This document shows, piece after piece, positions 45,461 to 57,563 of a stretch of 64,000 nucleotides of DNA (its first letter is position 1; the number at the start of each line of letters is the position of its first letter). Source of the stretch: Kappaphycus alvarezii (Eukaryota; Rhodophyta; Florideophyceae; Gigartinales; Solieriaceae); NCBI GenBank assembly GCA_002205965.3, contig NADL03000689.1:1-64000 (forward strand), read 5' to 3'. Made by a program: the position numbers and the translations under genes. The notes under the pieces were generated by a model. The model did not search any database. It was given only the letters and a program-made list of their open reading frames with translations, and had not been told where the DNA came from.

Positions 45461-46401
45461 TCATAGAAGTCATTTTCGACCGCATCTTGGTGACTGCTTT
45501 AGGCTTTATGGAGTGAATCTGTAATGTCGACCCGGGATTCGTTGTTGAAATCCGAGCTTTTGATTTTTTAGCTTCGTCTTCAAGTGAAACTCTTGCTTCA
45601 ATGAGCTTCTCGAACTATCTAAATCTGATTCCATATCTTCTGAATATTCTTCCTGGTCTAAAGTGTACAATTTGAACTCCTGCATGGCTTCGAACAGCGC
45701 GCCATAAGAGTCTTGATTTTTTTCCTTAATTTTGATTCTAAAATGACCAATTTTAGATTTGGCCGTCTGTCTACGGTTTCGTTTAGGGCAGTGAGCCATA
45801 ATATTATCAGTCGAGTCACATCCCCAACAGCAGCGAGTATCTGCCTGATTTCCAGAGCGGATATGCCAATAATTGTAGTTTTTAGGTCTGCTACGGCGTC
45901 CAAAAACGGTCTGATGACCATGACTTGTGCTCTGTGTACGCTAATGTCAGTACTGATTGCCGTAGAGAGACTAAATTGATTGAAGAAATATGGATTACTC
46001 CATAAATTGAATAGTGCAATCTAGCTGAGTGTATATTTATGGGAATTTAATTGCCGAAGAAGTTAAGCGAACAAGAGTGTCCCTTGCCTAGTCACAGCTT
46101 CTGACTGCGTTTTGTAAGTACTAAACCCTGTTTTCTTCAGTCCAGCAATGAGGAGAGGCTTGGAAAAAATATTTTGTGAACAGCATACTGACTGTATCTA
46201 GCGCTACGCTGTGAAAGAGTCATTCCGAGACGAACTTCTGGCAGGAAAAGTTTGAGAGAAAGCGGAAGAAGCGTTATCGGGCCCCAGTGTTGTTAAACTC
46301 GCGGTCCATTTTTGCGATAGCTTATCCAAAGTCTCTTACCCGATCCTCAACGTGTATCTGATAGTATTTCATGGCGTTTCCAGTGAGTAGTGGATGTAGT
46401 A

Positions 46402-47401
46402 CAGAGAAAACTCGCATTTTGGTGACCACTCATTTTAGTGACCATCTGCGTTAGAGTGTCTTTTTGGCCTACAATATCATGCCACATGTGTGTTTTAAAT
46501 CTATGAGTGCACAAATGGATATTAATAGTGACCCATTCCATGACAGTGACATTTTCCGCAGAGTGACCTGCGTTTCATGTACGGTCACTCAAAAACCCTT
46601 ATTTTTTAATTAAATTTAACATATTTAGTTTATTTCTCTACTCTTCATTAGACTTAACAAAAAATTCACTGATTCTGCTTTGACGAGAGGTTTCCTTGCG
46701 ATAGTCCATCACGTTCTGAATTTCCAGATCAATAATACCAGCAGGGTCTGCTCGTGATCCTTTCAGGAGCTCATCGTTAATTAATTCCCTCTTGTTGTCT
46801 TCATTCCATCGATTACAGTTCTCATCTGGATCAATCAATGAGTTTACGGCAGCATCATCCAATGTTTTGAGCCACGCTTCACCTTTCATTTTGACATTTT
46901 TTGCCCTTAACGTAAAAACAGTCTTTTCTGTACTTAGACCGGAACCACGTGGAGGCCTAAAAGAGGGTTCCGCCTTTAAGATATTCTCGTCACGAGTAGA
47001 TATCAGTTTCTCCTGCTGAAAAGGGGGCCAATATTCCCGTCTGTAACCAACCATTAATAACTTCTGACTGAGGGACCATATTCCACGAAGTGGAGAGTAG
47101 GTTTGGTAACTGCAATGCTTGTCGCCTAGTTTTCATTCATGTACATTCAATTACTGAAGGTAACGGGTGTGGATCTGTAACGGTGGGTTATGTAATACAG
47201 TACACTATATGCCATGTTATTTAACACACCGTTACAAACTGTAAATAGTTTATTGGGAATTGATACCTTTATTCTGACGGTGTGTGGACTGGCACACGTG
47301 TACACGTCACTTGATACTTTTGTGACCCCCTCAATACAGTGACATAAAAGGCTAAATCGCGCCGCAGCAAATAGGGGTCACTAAAATGCGAGTTTTCTCT
47401 G
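46402..47401. mobile_element. 1000 bp TA-flanked pogo-type element
   Basis: 26 bp terminal inverted repeats (CAGAGAAAACTCGCATTTTG, one mismatch in 26) and TA on both sides (46400-46401; 47402-47403). Multiple GTGACC/GGTCACT motifs lie inside both ends, as in sub-terminal transposase binding sites. It carries one 138-codon ORF. The TA target fits the Tc1/mariner/pogo superfamily; the size and partial ORF suggest a deletion derivative. Confidence 0.9.
46638..47054 (-). CDS. C-terminal part of a pogo-like transposase with PIP box (inferred)
   Basis: A 138-codon frame with ATG at 47054. No catalytic core is present. The last residues are SRQSRISEFFVKSNEE, containing QSRISEFF, a full match to the PCNA-interacting pattern Qxx[ILM]xx[FY][FY]. 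Pogo-family transposases carry such a motif at the C-terminus. The rest is charged and unrecognised. Assignment to pogo rests on the PIP motif and the TA-flanked ends. Confidence 0.45.
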   Translation of the reverse strand: MVGYRREYWPPFQQEKLISTRDENILKAEPSFRPPRGSGLSTEKTVFTLRAKNVKMKGEAWLKTLDDAAVNSLIDPDENCNRWNEDNKRELINDELLKGSRADPAGIIDLEIQNVMDYRKETSRQSRISEFFVKSNEE

Positions 47402-47727
47402 TAATTGCTTTTTCTGTTCCCAGCTAAGGTTTAAGTCTCTAAAAGCGTATTTATATTCCTGAACAAATAATTGCTTTCCGTCGTCCTTACTTGAATTGGG
47501 ATTTTTATTTGGTTTATTTACCTAAGGGACTCCCTAATACTAACCAATCAACTACAGAAACTATTCTCAGAATGACTATTATTGGCCAAACTTCACGTCC
47601 ATTAGCCAAAGAAAAAAACACAAGGGAAATTTTCATTGTAATTGAACATCCCGCAGTGGCAGCAACTCCTCCAATCCAAGTGCCGCGGGCCGAGCACATT
47701 GCCATCCCCGAGCTCGCAGCCCCATAA

Positions 47728-48712
47728 ATGTCGCCAACATTGACCAAAATGGCGACAACGCCAACAGTGGACATTTTTCCTTTTGTTATAGCGGATCTGC
47801 TGCCGCTAAAATCGTCAACAATCGGAGCTTTATCATAATTTAATGTTCAAGAAATCAGAACATCCGGCATTAATGCCACTAAGGCGACTGACCGCCTTAG
47901 TGTTGAAATTCCTATTCAAGATGCGCGTGCACGCGTACATGACCGGAGCGTAATTGTGGTACCTGGTAATAATATAAATGAAGACTCCCAGCATCAAGTA
48001 AAAGGTGACGAAGTCGTTACGCGACCTAGTAACGTTGATCGTGGGCAATTTGGCCCGGTAGCGGGTCTACAAACCCGAAGGAAACGCGATGTTTCCGCCG
48101 AGTCGTCAGATGAATCATTTGAAAGCGAATTCGAAATCGATAGGGACCTCCCACGCATGGATTCCGACGCAGTAAACGTCTAGCCACGTTATAGCGCCAA
48201 GTGAAGATGATATACAAAATAAAAATGAGCGAATTTCTCAAGCTTTAAAAGCTATTCGGTCACGCAGGCCAATACGGCAGCCAATTTCGATACTGTAACC
48301 GCTACTTCAGCGCTAGTGCAGTATCCGCGGATGAAGATGGGATAACGGATCCCATTACGGAGCTTCCAGTTCTCTCAACTCTTGGCAATGGTGCCATCAA
48401 TAGTGAAAACATGACCAATACAGTGGGAAGTAAACCCAAGTCGACGCCAGAAAAAATTCCATGAAAGGCGAGTACGGCAAATGAAGATCAGCTTACTTCA
48501 AAGGAGTTCATAATCGATCACATCGTCGTGCATAGAGTTGCCGACGATGGAGAGGACCTGTATTTGGTCAAGTGGTATACATAATCCTCAAGCTAAAACA
48601 CATGGCAATTGGTGGGCACCATGCCCAGGTCTACGTTGGTCCACTACTGCAAACGGAAACGACTTCCGTTCCTGTCTAACAAAGCCGACGCGCAAGCGGA
48701 TTAATTTGTCCC
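47728..48712 (+). pseudogene. chromodomain protein, decayed
   Basis: ATG at 47728 starts a Thr/Pro-rich then acidic disordered region (RRKRDVSAESSDESFESEFE near 48100) with a TAA at about 47836 and frameshifts near 48185 and 48290. From 48501 the frame reads EFIIDHIVVHRV, DLYLVKWYT, TAA, SSS, TAA, NTWQLVGTMPRSTLVHYCKR. This is a chromodomain (..i..Hr....yLVKW..y....nTWe). Histone-tail binders of this kind occur at chromovirus pol ends and in host chromatin proteins. A TGA lies at about 48462. Which parent it had is unclear. Confidence 0.6.
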
Positions 48713-48910
48713 ACATGACGGGGAACATTACCCGAATGGATCGCGAACGCAGCGTATCGAAAAGGATAATTACTCCAAGAACACAAGACAGTGTTAAAAA
48801 CGCAATGGGTAAAGGGCCTCAGAAGACTTCACTCAACTACAAAAGAAAGGGTCAAGACGTCCCGCAGTTAAGAAAAAAATAATCGACGGGCGTTAGTCGC
48901 CACTCGAGGA

Positions 48911-51560
48911 CTAGTTGCGCAATACAGCAAGTTCATTTGGGAGATTAACATTCATCATTGAGGTTCTCCTCTTCAATAAAGTGCTTTTCACCATCATTGT
49001 CGACGAGGAAAGGACCCTAATGAGGCTTGGATGGTGTCGGAGGCAAAGGTTCGCGTGCACAGCCTCGATTCGTGAAATTGGGCCCTCGCCAGCCCCCGGC
49101 ACGAAGTATATCGCAATGACTCTCGCCAGAATCGCAGACATGTACTCCATGACCGTATGAGGATCAAAAGAACGCAGACCCACAGGTTCCGTCGTTAGCT
49201 CGAAGCGCCGCGGGAAGAGCTGATTGCCATACTTCGCCACATGGGGATCGGTTGTAACGACCACAGGATCGAAAATATCACGCACCAGAGCCACCAAGGC
49301 TTCACGGGACTATTCAACCGTAGAGAAAGACATTCTACGCTCTAAAAGGAAGTTCTAAACTACTTTGAGCAACATGCCCATGTCAGGGGAGGACTCTTTC
49401 GGTTCCGGGACCACTTCGTCCCTATTGGAAACAACAGCCATTTTATTAAGTATATTGTAAACAGTTCCCGACTTCCCCACATTGGAAAGTGTTCCCATCG
49501 GCTTCAATGGCACCAAGCGACCTCCCTTGGGTCCCGAGACGTACAAATATCCCTTTAGATTGTTAATTATCAAATTTAGATCCTCAAGCCGCTCAACAAG
49601 CACCTAGGCCGTCGTAAGGTGCCCGGTGTGGGGATTAAACCAAAAAAAATCCCCCCCACTCCGCATGATAACGCCCAGGGAAAAATCCATTCTCACTCAG
49701 CTTAAGCTTGATGTTGATCAGAGGAATTACCATGGGATCAGACCAATTAGATGAGCACAATCGCTTAAAATGGCTTCAAAATCAGCCACATGGGTAGTAC
49801 CACCCAATACAGTATCCAGTTTCAATTGGAAAAATCTCTATTTGATGCCGAGCGGGATGTACTACATATTAAACGTGTCGCATAGTTCCCATTGCCACGG
49901 AGAGGGGACAGAAGCCACCCATTCGGTGAGAAATACGCGCTATTGGCGGGTTCAGGCTTTGCTTATGAACTTTTGAGTATATTGACTCAGAATTAGATAT
50001 AACTCCACAAGGAATCCACCGCAGAGTTCGAATTGAGGCCAAGCCTCACGCTGTTTCACATACAGACGGGGGAGGTAATCAGGACCATCGCTTTCCACCT
50101 GAATTTTCTCATAGGGCACTAAGTATCCATTGCGCTTGCGCACGTTCCGTTCCAACGTGAGGATGCGGTAGCTAAACAGAATGCCGGTGCGGCGGGCTAC
50201 TTGTTTGTCAGCTGAAAGATATAATGCTAAAATGAAGCACTAATTGCCAACGGCGAGTGAAATTTTTGCTCAAGAAGCTTCGGAGCCAATGAGATCTCGT
50301 GATCCTCCCGGTAATGCCATTGATCGACGTCGACCAAAAGAGGTATGACCCTAAAACTGTTTGTGCGCCGCAGCCCCTTGTACACGGAGCGATTATACGC
50401 TGTGAACGCTTCGGAGTTACTCTCCCTGCCAAAACGCTGAGCACAGCGCTTGGGGATCTCCCCAAAGAACTGCCCGACGCTGCGACTCAAGGCCTCTTCG
50501 GATATCTCCCCAGGGAAGAAAACGTTGCTGAGATAACGGTTCAGCAGGACAGTATTGCCAAGTCGGAACACATCCATCCACGGAACACGCGCAAACAGCT
50601 TGAAGTGGGCAGCGGAAGTTTTACTAACAAATTCCATGGAAGAGCGGTACCGTAGTGAAACTGCTCTGCAGGGGCTTGGATGAACACTCCGCCAAGTCAT
50701 TCCCCATAGGGTGCATTATTGCTCATGGCGTGTTTCGCTGCCAAAGATTGAGTTGATACTAACACGGAAATGGGCTGATCGGGCAATTTCAATATTGAAA
50801 ACTCTGAGTCGGTCCCTACTCTCGAATTTAATAAAAACTCACAATAATTCCAGGCGCTTTCTCCCACATAAGAAGAAAGGTACTTGCCCACAGACTCCAA
50901 CAAGAGAGACGTTAGACAGTAACGCATCAACTGGGTTAGCACCCTCTTGCTGAATTGGACAGGCAGCCCACACAAACGCAAAGCCGCCAGGAAAATACAG
51001 AAATCAGTACTACAACAGTGAGGGGAGACCAAGAGAGTAAGTTCAGAGACGCGTGGGAGCCAGATGAGGACAGAGGAGAGCAAGGGAAGAGGTTGTAAAT
51101 GGATGTTCATTGGGATGAGGTTGGTAATGTCGCATTTTTGTTCTCTAAAATGCACCGGCCGCATGAGGCCAAATCCACCCGGCAAAAAAATGGCGCCTTT
51201 GCGTCACAACGAGGGGGAGGTGTAATGCCCCGCCCGACGGGGCTTAATTTTTGGTTATTTTGGGACATATTCCCATGGGCTCCTGACAGTGCGTATTTGG
51301 CGCAAATTCGCCAAAAACAACATTTGGAAACCGTATTTCTTAAAACCCCTATTGGTTGCATTGCACCACAATAATAGCTCTCATATTCGCGGATTGTGCA
51401 AAAAAATTCCCTATGCTCTTCCGTTGTTAGACTTCTGTTATGGTCGAATACGAAACCTTGATTATCGTGGTCAAGATTTGATGCCAAGGTGGTTTATTTG
51501 TACCGAATAGCGCACTGGGGCTTTTGTGAAACGAGATATTGTTTGAGATGGGCGTCTGTT
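48911..51560 (-). pseudogene. long decayed ORF (~880 codons), unknown; possible viral-type protein
   Basis: Contiguous protein-like reading across minus-strand pieces 51487-51107, 51185-50697, 50700-50227, 50220-49952 and 49951-48911, joined by a few frameshifts. Examples: EISEEALSRSVGQFFGEIPK, RTGILFSYRILTLERNVRKR, DTVLGGTTHVADFEAIL and VMEYMSAILARVIAIYFVPG. In the last 640 bases nearly all stops are TAG (49310, 49355, 49604, 49838, 49862, 49940), where Gln would fit. I know no cellular family like it. Its intronless length suits a viral structural protein, but this is a guess. Confidence 0.4.
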
Positions 51561-54060
51561 CATCTTGAGTTGTAGGATATGTGACTGGTGGTCATTTTTT
51601 GGACGCAGGTAGTTCGAAGTTTGATTTTGTAGTTGAGGGCCTTTTTCGGAAGAAGAAGGTTCAAGGTTCCGAGCTAGATCTGGCGGGTATGGCAGCGTCA
51701 GTAGATGTTCTGTCTATGCTGTCCTTTTCTTTGTCGGAAATATCTGGGCAGTATAATCCATGCCTGTAGATAGCTTGAGTTTAGTAGTGGTAGCCTGTAT
51801 ATCGGAGGTTACTGTATTCCCCTGTATGATTGCTAGTGCACGGCGAGTAGCACTTCGGGTATTTAGCGGGAATCCAATCTAAAATTTTTGTCCCCGTTTT
51901 CTAGTCATCAGAAATAATCTGATAAACTAATTAATGCACTTGAGCCAATTATAAAGTACCGCATTTCAAGTGATTATTTTTCGAAAAATGTAAAGTGAAA
52001 ACAATGTAACTTGAAATAAATCAAATTGAGAACTAAAATATCACTATTCTTCAACTTTTCAACGACGACACAGTACTTAAAAGTGATTTTTTCCCATCCA
52101 AATGGAAGTCCAAGTCGTGCGATTACTGCGGTGTCTCATCAAAAGAAGGCAAAAATGCGTAAGTCGCTCGGCCGAGGTGTCACGATGTTCCTGGGATATG
52201 GCATGGTCTTGATTGGGGAGAGCGGTAGGAAATTGTTTTTTCAGTGGCACTAGCGGAATTTGGGGTTACAAAGGGGTCTTTTAGGGGATGGACGCACGCT
52301 CCGGCTTCTAATAATGCGATCACTTCTGTTCTCAGCGAGGCGCGGTTGGAGACTCGATAGCAATGACGATTTTCCCTGCCGTGAATGCTTTGCAGACAGT
52401 GTTAGTTTCCAGTTTTTGTAGTTAGGGAGTTTGTAGTGTTGCAATAAGGCGCGCGAGCTGGCGAAAGAATGAAACTTGAGATGCGGGATGCAGAGCGGAT
52501 AGCGGGTCTTGTAATGCTGAGTAGCGATGATTAATAAGTGAAAATATTGCGGACAGAAGATCTTTTCTATATCGAATATAACGGAGCCATTGCCATGACC
52601 ATGCAATCAGGAAAAGCAGAGGTGAATTCAAATTTTCTTCTGTCCTGCTAGCCAGCGGTGACTTCTGCGAATGAGAAGCAGGTTCTTCTTCGCCCGGCCA
52701 CTCGGCGAGTACAATGGCCGGGGGGCTCTAAGCTCGGTCGCAGTTCCGGTGCTGCCAAGAAAAAAATTATAATACACGCGTCAGTCAACTGGCTATGTTT
52801 AGCGTACTATAATTTTGTATGCCAAGTCTGACAATTTTGTATGTCAAGTCTGTTCAAATCTTGGTTGGCAGCGATTTGCAACTAAACAGATACGTCGTCT
52901 AGGTCGTGTAATCCGAAGTGTAAGACCACTGGGGACGGTGGTCGGAGTGGCGAAGTAGTTGAGGCATTTTTGAATACTGTAGATGCTTATGCTCAGTCCG
53001 TCCGCTACTCGGTAAACTGGGTCAACTATATAGCCTCTGGTTAATTGTAGAATAGATACACTAAAAAGGAAGGCGAAATTATTTCTCTAAAGCGAGCTGT
53101 TGCACTAATGAGAGGAGATAGCTAGATAATTGTTGTTGTTTTTGTTGACTGCGTCTTTGTTATGAGTGCTGCTTGTAACAATGTCTCTTTTGCACCACTT
53201 TGAAACGGAGAGTTGTTCTCTTTCTTTATTGCAGTTCTCTACCATACAGTGGTGTGGCAAAAAAAACTTGTATATGAATTTAGCCCTATGAATTGGTGTT
53301 AGTTCTACGTGATTTTGTAACGTAGCGGTACGCTGCAGGTCTTTATGCTAGTTCTTTTAGTCGTTACATTTTACCAGTACCTATTCTCTCGTTAATTCTT
53401 TAATTTTTGTTTGGTAAGCTTGAATTTACATGCAGTGCACTAGAGCTACAATACTGTCTGTAAGAGGGATAGTTCTTCCAGATTCTTAGGGGAATCTAGC
53501 TACACTCTATTGACCCTTTGCCCCCAACTTTCGAAAACCCATCGCCATCGTCTCAACAACTCCTCTCGCAGCGTCCCACTTGTCTATCTCTCTGTTTTAC
53601 TGCATTGAAGTTATTACGGTACTTCTTGGCAGGGTATGTATCTAAAGGATCACATAAATGAGGCCCTGTAATATTATGCTATTTTCATGCCTTAATTGGC
53701 GCGCAGAACGAAAAGCGATACGTTTTGCACAATCTTCGATAAGTTATCGCTAGCGGGTTGACAGAGCACAAAGTATATCAAAAGCTAGGGGAATAAAATA
53801 TTCTTATGCAGTACTATACTTGCAAGCAGTTTAAATCAAATATTTTCTATGTTGTTCACTCCAGTATCAGACTATAAGACTTGCAGCTAACCGGATAGTC
53901 CACTTCGGTCATGTACGGTGGCGTTGGCGACCAGATAGACGTACCAATAGACGACCACAAGATGCAACTGAGGCTCTGATACACACAACATCGTATCACG
54001 CCTGCAGACGCACCATACTTCCGCGCTATTGGTGGGATTAACTACTCAAGCAAGGCTATA
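51561..54060. other. no gene recognised
   Basis: Short frames only (for example 51581-51769 +, 52250-52606 -). Contains two weak matches to a ~40 bp motif, GCAACTAAACAGATACGTCG at 52876 and GCAGCTAACCGGATAGTCCA at 53884, also seen near 60396. AT content rises after 52.75 kb. Confidence 0.4.
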
Positions 54061-56150
54061 GTTTGGGCAGGCTTACTGAGCGATTCAAACTAAATAGGCT
54101 GGAAAGTGAAGTCCTATGCACTGGTCGGGGTGTCCGAGAGTAGAGGGGTGCGGCACGACAGATTTCCAGATCCAGTACATAGTCACGGTGCTCCCAGCGG
54201 CTGAGGTGGCTTTCTTGCGAACTGCAGCTTTGAACGGGGGAAATACGGTGATATGCCACGCGACGGGCCGAGTTTCTTCGTTAACCATATCGGTTGGGGA
54301 GTGAACCAGGACGATCGCGGTCCGAAGCTCGCTACCCGGGATAAAAAGGGGCACTTATTGTTGATAGTCAAGTCCGGCTGCACGGAAGGCGCGGTACGCA
54401 AACAGATCGCATTGCGGCGGTTTGCGCTGTCTAACCTAGAAGGTCAGGGGCTGGACGCGTGATCCTCTAATGGGTCTACACCTCGCTTGCAGTGTTGACA
54501 GGTTAGCTTGGGCGAATTAGTGTATACTGGCAACCCAAGATGCTGGGATGCGATCACAGTCCGGTGGGCCCGCGTAACCTTGGTATCATTGGTTTAATGG
54601 GCGAAGACGAGTGCCGCGGCGGGGCTGTGGCGGAAGGTGGGGCCAAGGATCCGGTATCTGATTTCCCCGGCGCTTTGCGTAGCACGGCTGGGAGAGGCTT
54701 TCCACGTGTCTTCTTGCAATAATTTCTTTGCCCAAGCCTCCTACTTTACCCTACTTAGTTTTTTTGTACTTTGGTGGGTATGGCAGCAAGGGCTGTGGGG
54801 TTAAGAGATCTTAGGTCAACGGAGTACGTGCTTTCATGGATTCCAAGGCAGTACTAGCGGAAGGATGGTCGCGCTTGGGCCAGGAGAAAAGCTCAGTCCC
54901 TACGGAACCGGCGTCCCAGCAGGGCGGCGGATCGCAGAGTGGTGTAAGCACCAGACTGTTCACGGTCTAGTGCAGCATCTATGATGTTATGATGTGAGCG
55001 GCCGCAGCAGCATGTAGTAACGGTGTGATACCGGAGAACCGTTGGCCTCTAAGCAGGATGGGCAAACATGCAAAGAAAGCCGGGAAAACGCGGATTCCGC
55101 CTTGTACCACTAGGATAAGTAGAAAAATACAACCTGAAATCCGAGCTCCCTATGGCCCCATTCGTTATGGCTTTCGGGCAGCTGTTAAGAAGGGATGCCA
55201 ATTGTAGTGCAAGATGATCCTAGTCTGTGATCTCGCGGTTTACCTATCTAACCCAGCTTATCTGAGTATACTGGTTCCCTAGTTTACAGTGTCGATCCTC
55301 TTCAGGAAATCCCTTCCTTTCTGGCCTGTGCTGCTGACAGGTGTCTATTTTGGGCTACTTTACAGTTGGACTACTTAAAATTTTATCTGGGCTCCTGCTA
55401 CGTACCCCTTTTGCCAAGTGGTACGCTCCCTTATTGTTCCTTTAATTTTAGCTATCCTTTTTATTTAGGCAATTAGGGTACTTTTTCCGTTAGTCTATCT
55501 TGGGCACTTTTAGTACTTAGTCTATCGAACCTACAAGCCACAAGAAAGGTATCTATGTTGCCCCTGACCTTCCGACTCCCGTCCATTGGTACGCCAAGTG
55601 CGGGCCCGTCCCTGTTCAACCAACCCGGTCACCCCCATTAGTACGCTCACGGTCTCCCTGTGTAGCCACTTTATTTGTGTTTACCACGGTTCCCGCCCCC
55701 GCTCCCGGTTATCCGATCTACAGTCGCGGCCATTCCCTCGGACAGCACTAGCTCTACGGCCCCTACCCGCCCCTTTTTATCCTTGTTGCGTTTTATCGTT
55801 TCTCGTCTCGTCCGTGTTCTCACTGCTGTATCAGTTTAACTATAGGCCTCGAGGTGACTATAAACGAACTACGTGCCACGCGTGTCTTCCCGCGACCCCC
55901 GCTATTGCACTACACCGAGAATGCGAGGAGAGAGCTAAAAATTATCTTAAGGCCCAGGAGGACTAATAAGGGAAAGAGAGCTGCCGTTACTTCGGCGACC
56001 GCCGCCGCCAGACGCTCTAAACTAGTCCCTTTTAAGTTATCAGGAAGATAATTACTGGCATTATTTAACTCCGGAGCAGTCAGAAGTCTTGTTTCATGAT
56101 TTCTGGATGAGGAAATGGCCCTTTTCATCCCCCAGACCACTAGGAGGATA
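54061..56150. other. no gene recognised
   Basis: GC-rich patch 54.1-55.2 kb with small frames (54253-54462 +, 54540-54722 +, 54085-54354 -) and a CT-rich stretch 55.58-55.83 kb. No named domain. The part from about 55.85 kb may be the N-terminal region of the pogo-like transposase that follows, but I cannot read a helix-turn-helix there. Confidence 0.35.
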
Positions 56151-56154
56151 ACTG

Positions 56155-57563
56155 CCGTTTTTCGACATAATTTTTAAGATTGGCGAGGAAAATCCTGCCT
56201 TGTTAGAAGATCCCAGCTGCATTTGGAACCTCGACAAAACTGGAGTGCACGTAACATACGGTAAGAAATATAACGTCTTCTCGCTAGAATCAAGTCACTA
56301 CGGAGGATTTCGGAAGTGCAGCACAGTGTACGCCGCAAGCAACCATATCACTGCCGTAGTTTATGTCCCCGCCAGTGGACAGAAAGCACTACCTTCTTTA
56401 CTGTACATGATAGACGAATCAGCGCACAGATGTTTCGACCAATTTAGGGCGTGTGGCATATGTGAGCCCTTTTTTGCCGAGGGCTGGTATCCATCCGCCA
56501 GATCAGTAGTCTATACCATGGAAAGCGTTTCTATTGATATGGAGCTGATGGAGGTTGTGTGAAGCATATTGCAAAGTATATAAAATCCGTGGTTGGCGAG
56601 AAGCGTTTTCTGCTGACTTTAGATGGTCACGCGTCTCGAAACGGAGTTAACTGGTTAGATGAATGCAGACGACACAACATTATTGGCGTACTGTCTCCCG
56701 CTAACAGCAACCATTTCCTGCAGCCCTGTGACGAAGCTGTGAATGCGAAGTTCAAACAGTCGTACCGAAAGCTCAGGGATGCCTTCCACAGCCAACGAAC
56801 GTTCGACCATGGGCAGACTAGTTTCAATCTAGCTCGCGGTGTCTATGAATTTCAACAAGATACAGCACAGGACGTCATTGCTAGCTTTTCAAAGAATGTT
56901 CTGTTTCGCATTCAATCAGAGTTCGATCATATAGATTCAAAATCATATACAGCTGTCGAACGCACAGGAGAGCGCCAGAGTGATAAAGCAAAATACCAGG
57001 AGTTGCAGCACATATTGGAGAAGGCGACTTTTCCATCCACTGCACTTCACAGGATTGCAGCGCTGCTCCGTAAATTCGTCGGGACAGTTATCGACGTGCG
57101 CAGAGGCAGCAGAGCTACCTCTGCCTGTTCGGCGCCAACCCAAGAGAGCATGTATGTGTCGCTGACGCTTTACCGGACACCAGCCACTGCGGAGTGCTTG
57201 ACGGTACAGGAGGAAACCATTCAGCGCCGTCGTGATGGAATTGCTGCGAGTAAAAGGGAGTAGGAGCGGAAACTAAAGGAGAAGTGGGACAATTTAGAAG
57301 GAAAGATGGAGAAGAAGTGCCTTGACCAAATGAAAGAGTTTCTCGTTTCGCTTTTCCCTCGTTCTTATCCTTGTAAAACGCGAAAAGGCAAAGCAAAGCG
57401 CGTGAAAAGAAAGGCTGGGTCGGTACGCTTGGTCGTCAACCCAGTCATCGATATCATAGCCGACGCCAGGTTTGTTTCTCTTTCGACCAAAGCTACTCTT
57501 GAAGCAGCCACAGAAGCGAGTGGAGGAGCTCCTGTTTCAAGCGGAACTGCTACGCAAAATTAA
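56155..57563 (+). pseudogene. pogo/CENP-B-type DDE transposase, copy A
   Basis: The DDE_1 catalytic domain reads: FFDIIFKIGEENPALL, CIWNLDKTGV (first Asp), one frameshift near 56550, KHIAKYIKSVVGEKRFLLTL then DGHASRNGVNWLDEC (second Asp), ANSNHFLQPCDEAVNAKFK (third Asp). TAG at 57261 interrupts a charged coiled-coil tail (KRE, stop, ERKLKEKWDN) that stays open to 57563. All three catalytic Asp are present. The N-terminal DNA-binding part is not recognisable. Copy B lies downstream. Confidence 0.8.

Larger units (their letters stand above)
43700..47500 (-). mobile_element. copia-like retroelement, decayed, interrupted by a pogo-type element
   Basis: Minus-strand order gag, zinc knuckle, protease, integrase, which is the Ty1/copia order. 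RT and RNase H are not found downstream, and no LTRs were identified. A 1000 bp TA-flanked element (46402-47401) splits gag. Many stops and frameshifts. The motif style recalls copia-like families of protists and basal fungi. Confidence 0.65.
45506..47500 (-). pseudogene. copia-like gag, split by the 46402-47401 insertion
   Basis: Upstream part (47500-47404): FVQEYKYAFRDLNLSWEQKK then QL. Downstream part from 46399: HPLLTGNAMKYYQIHVEDRV, a stop, AIAKMDREF. This is the classic gag pattern (W..K...L...L.G.A..YY). The nucleocapsid end is CWGCDSTDNIMAHCPKRN near 45850-45800, a CX2CX4HX4C knuckle with Asn for the first His-position residue. An acidic tail follows (45799-45506). Confidence 0.7.

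Noticed and set aside
49310-49942. Clustered TAG codons might mean TAG encodes Gln
   Set aside because: The hydrolase has about a dozen Gln codons, all CAR, in an uninterrupted frame, and other elements also carry TGA lesions. CAG-to-TAG decay is simpler, though not excluded for a virus-derived gene.
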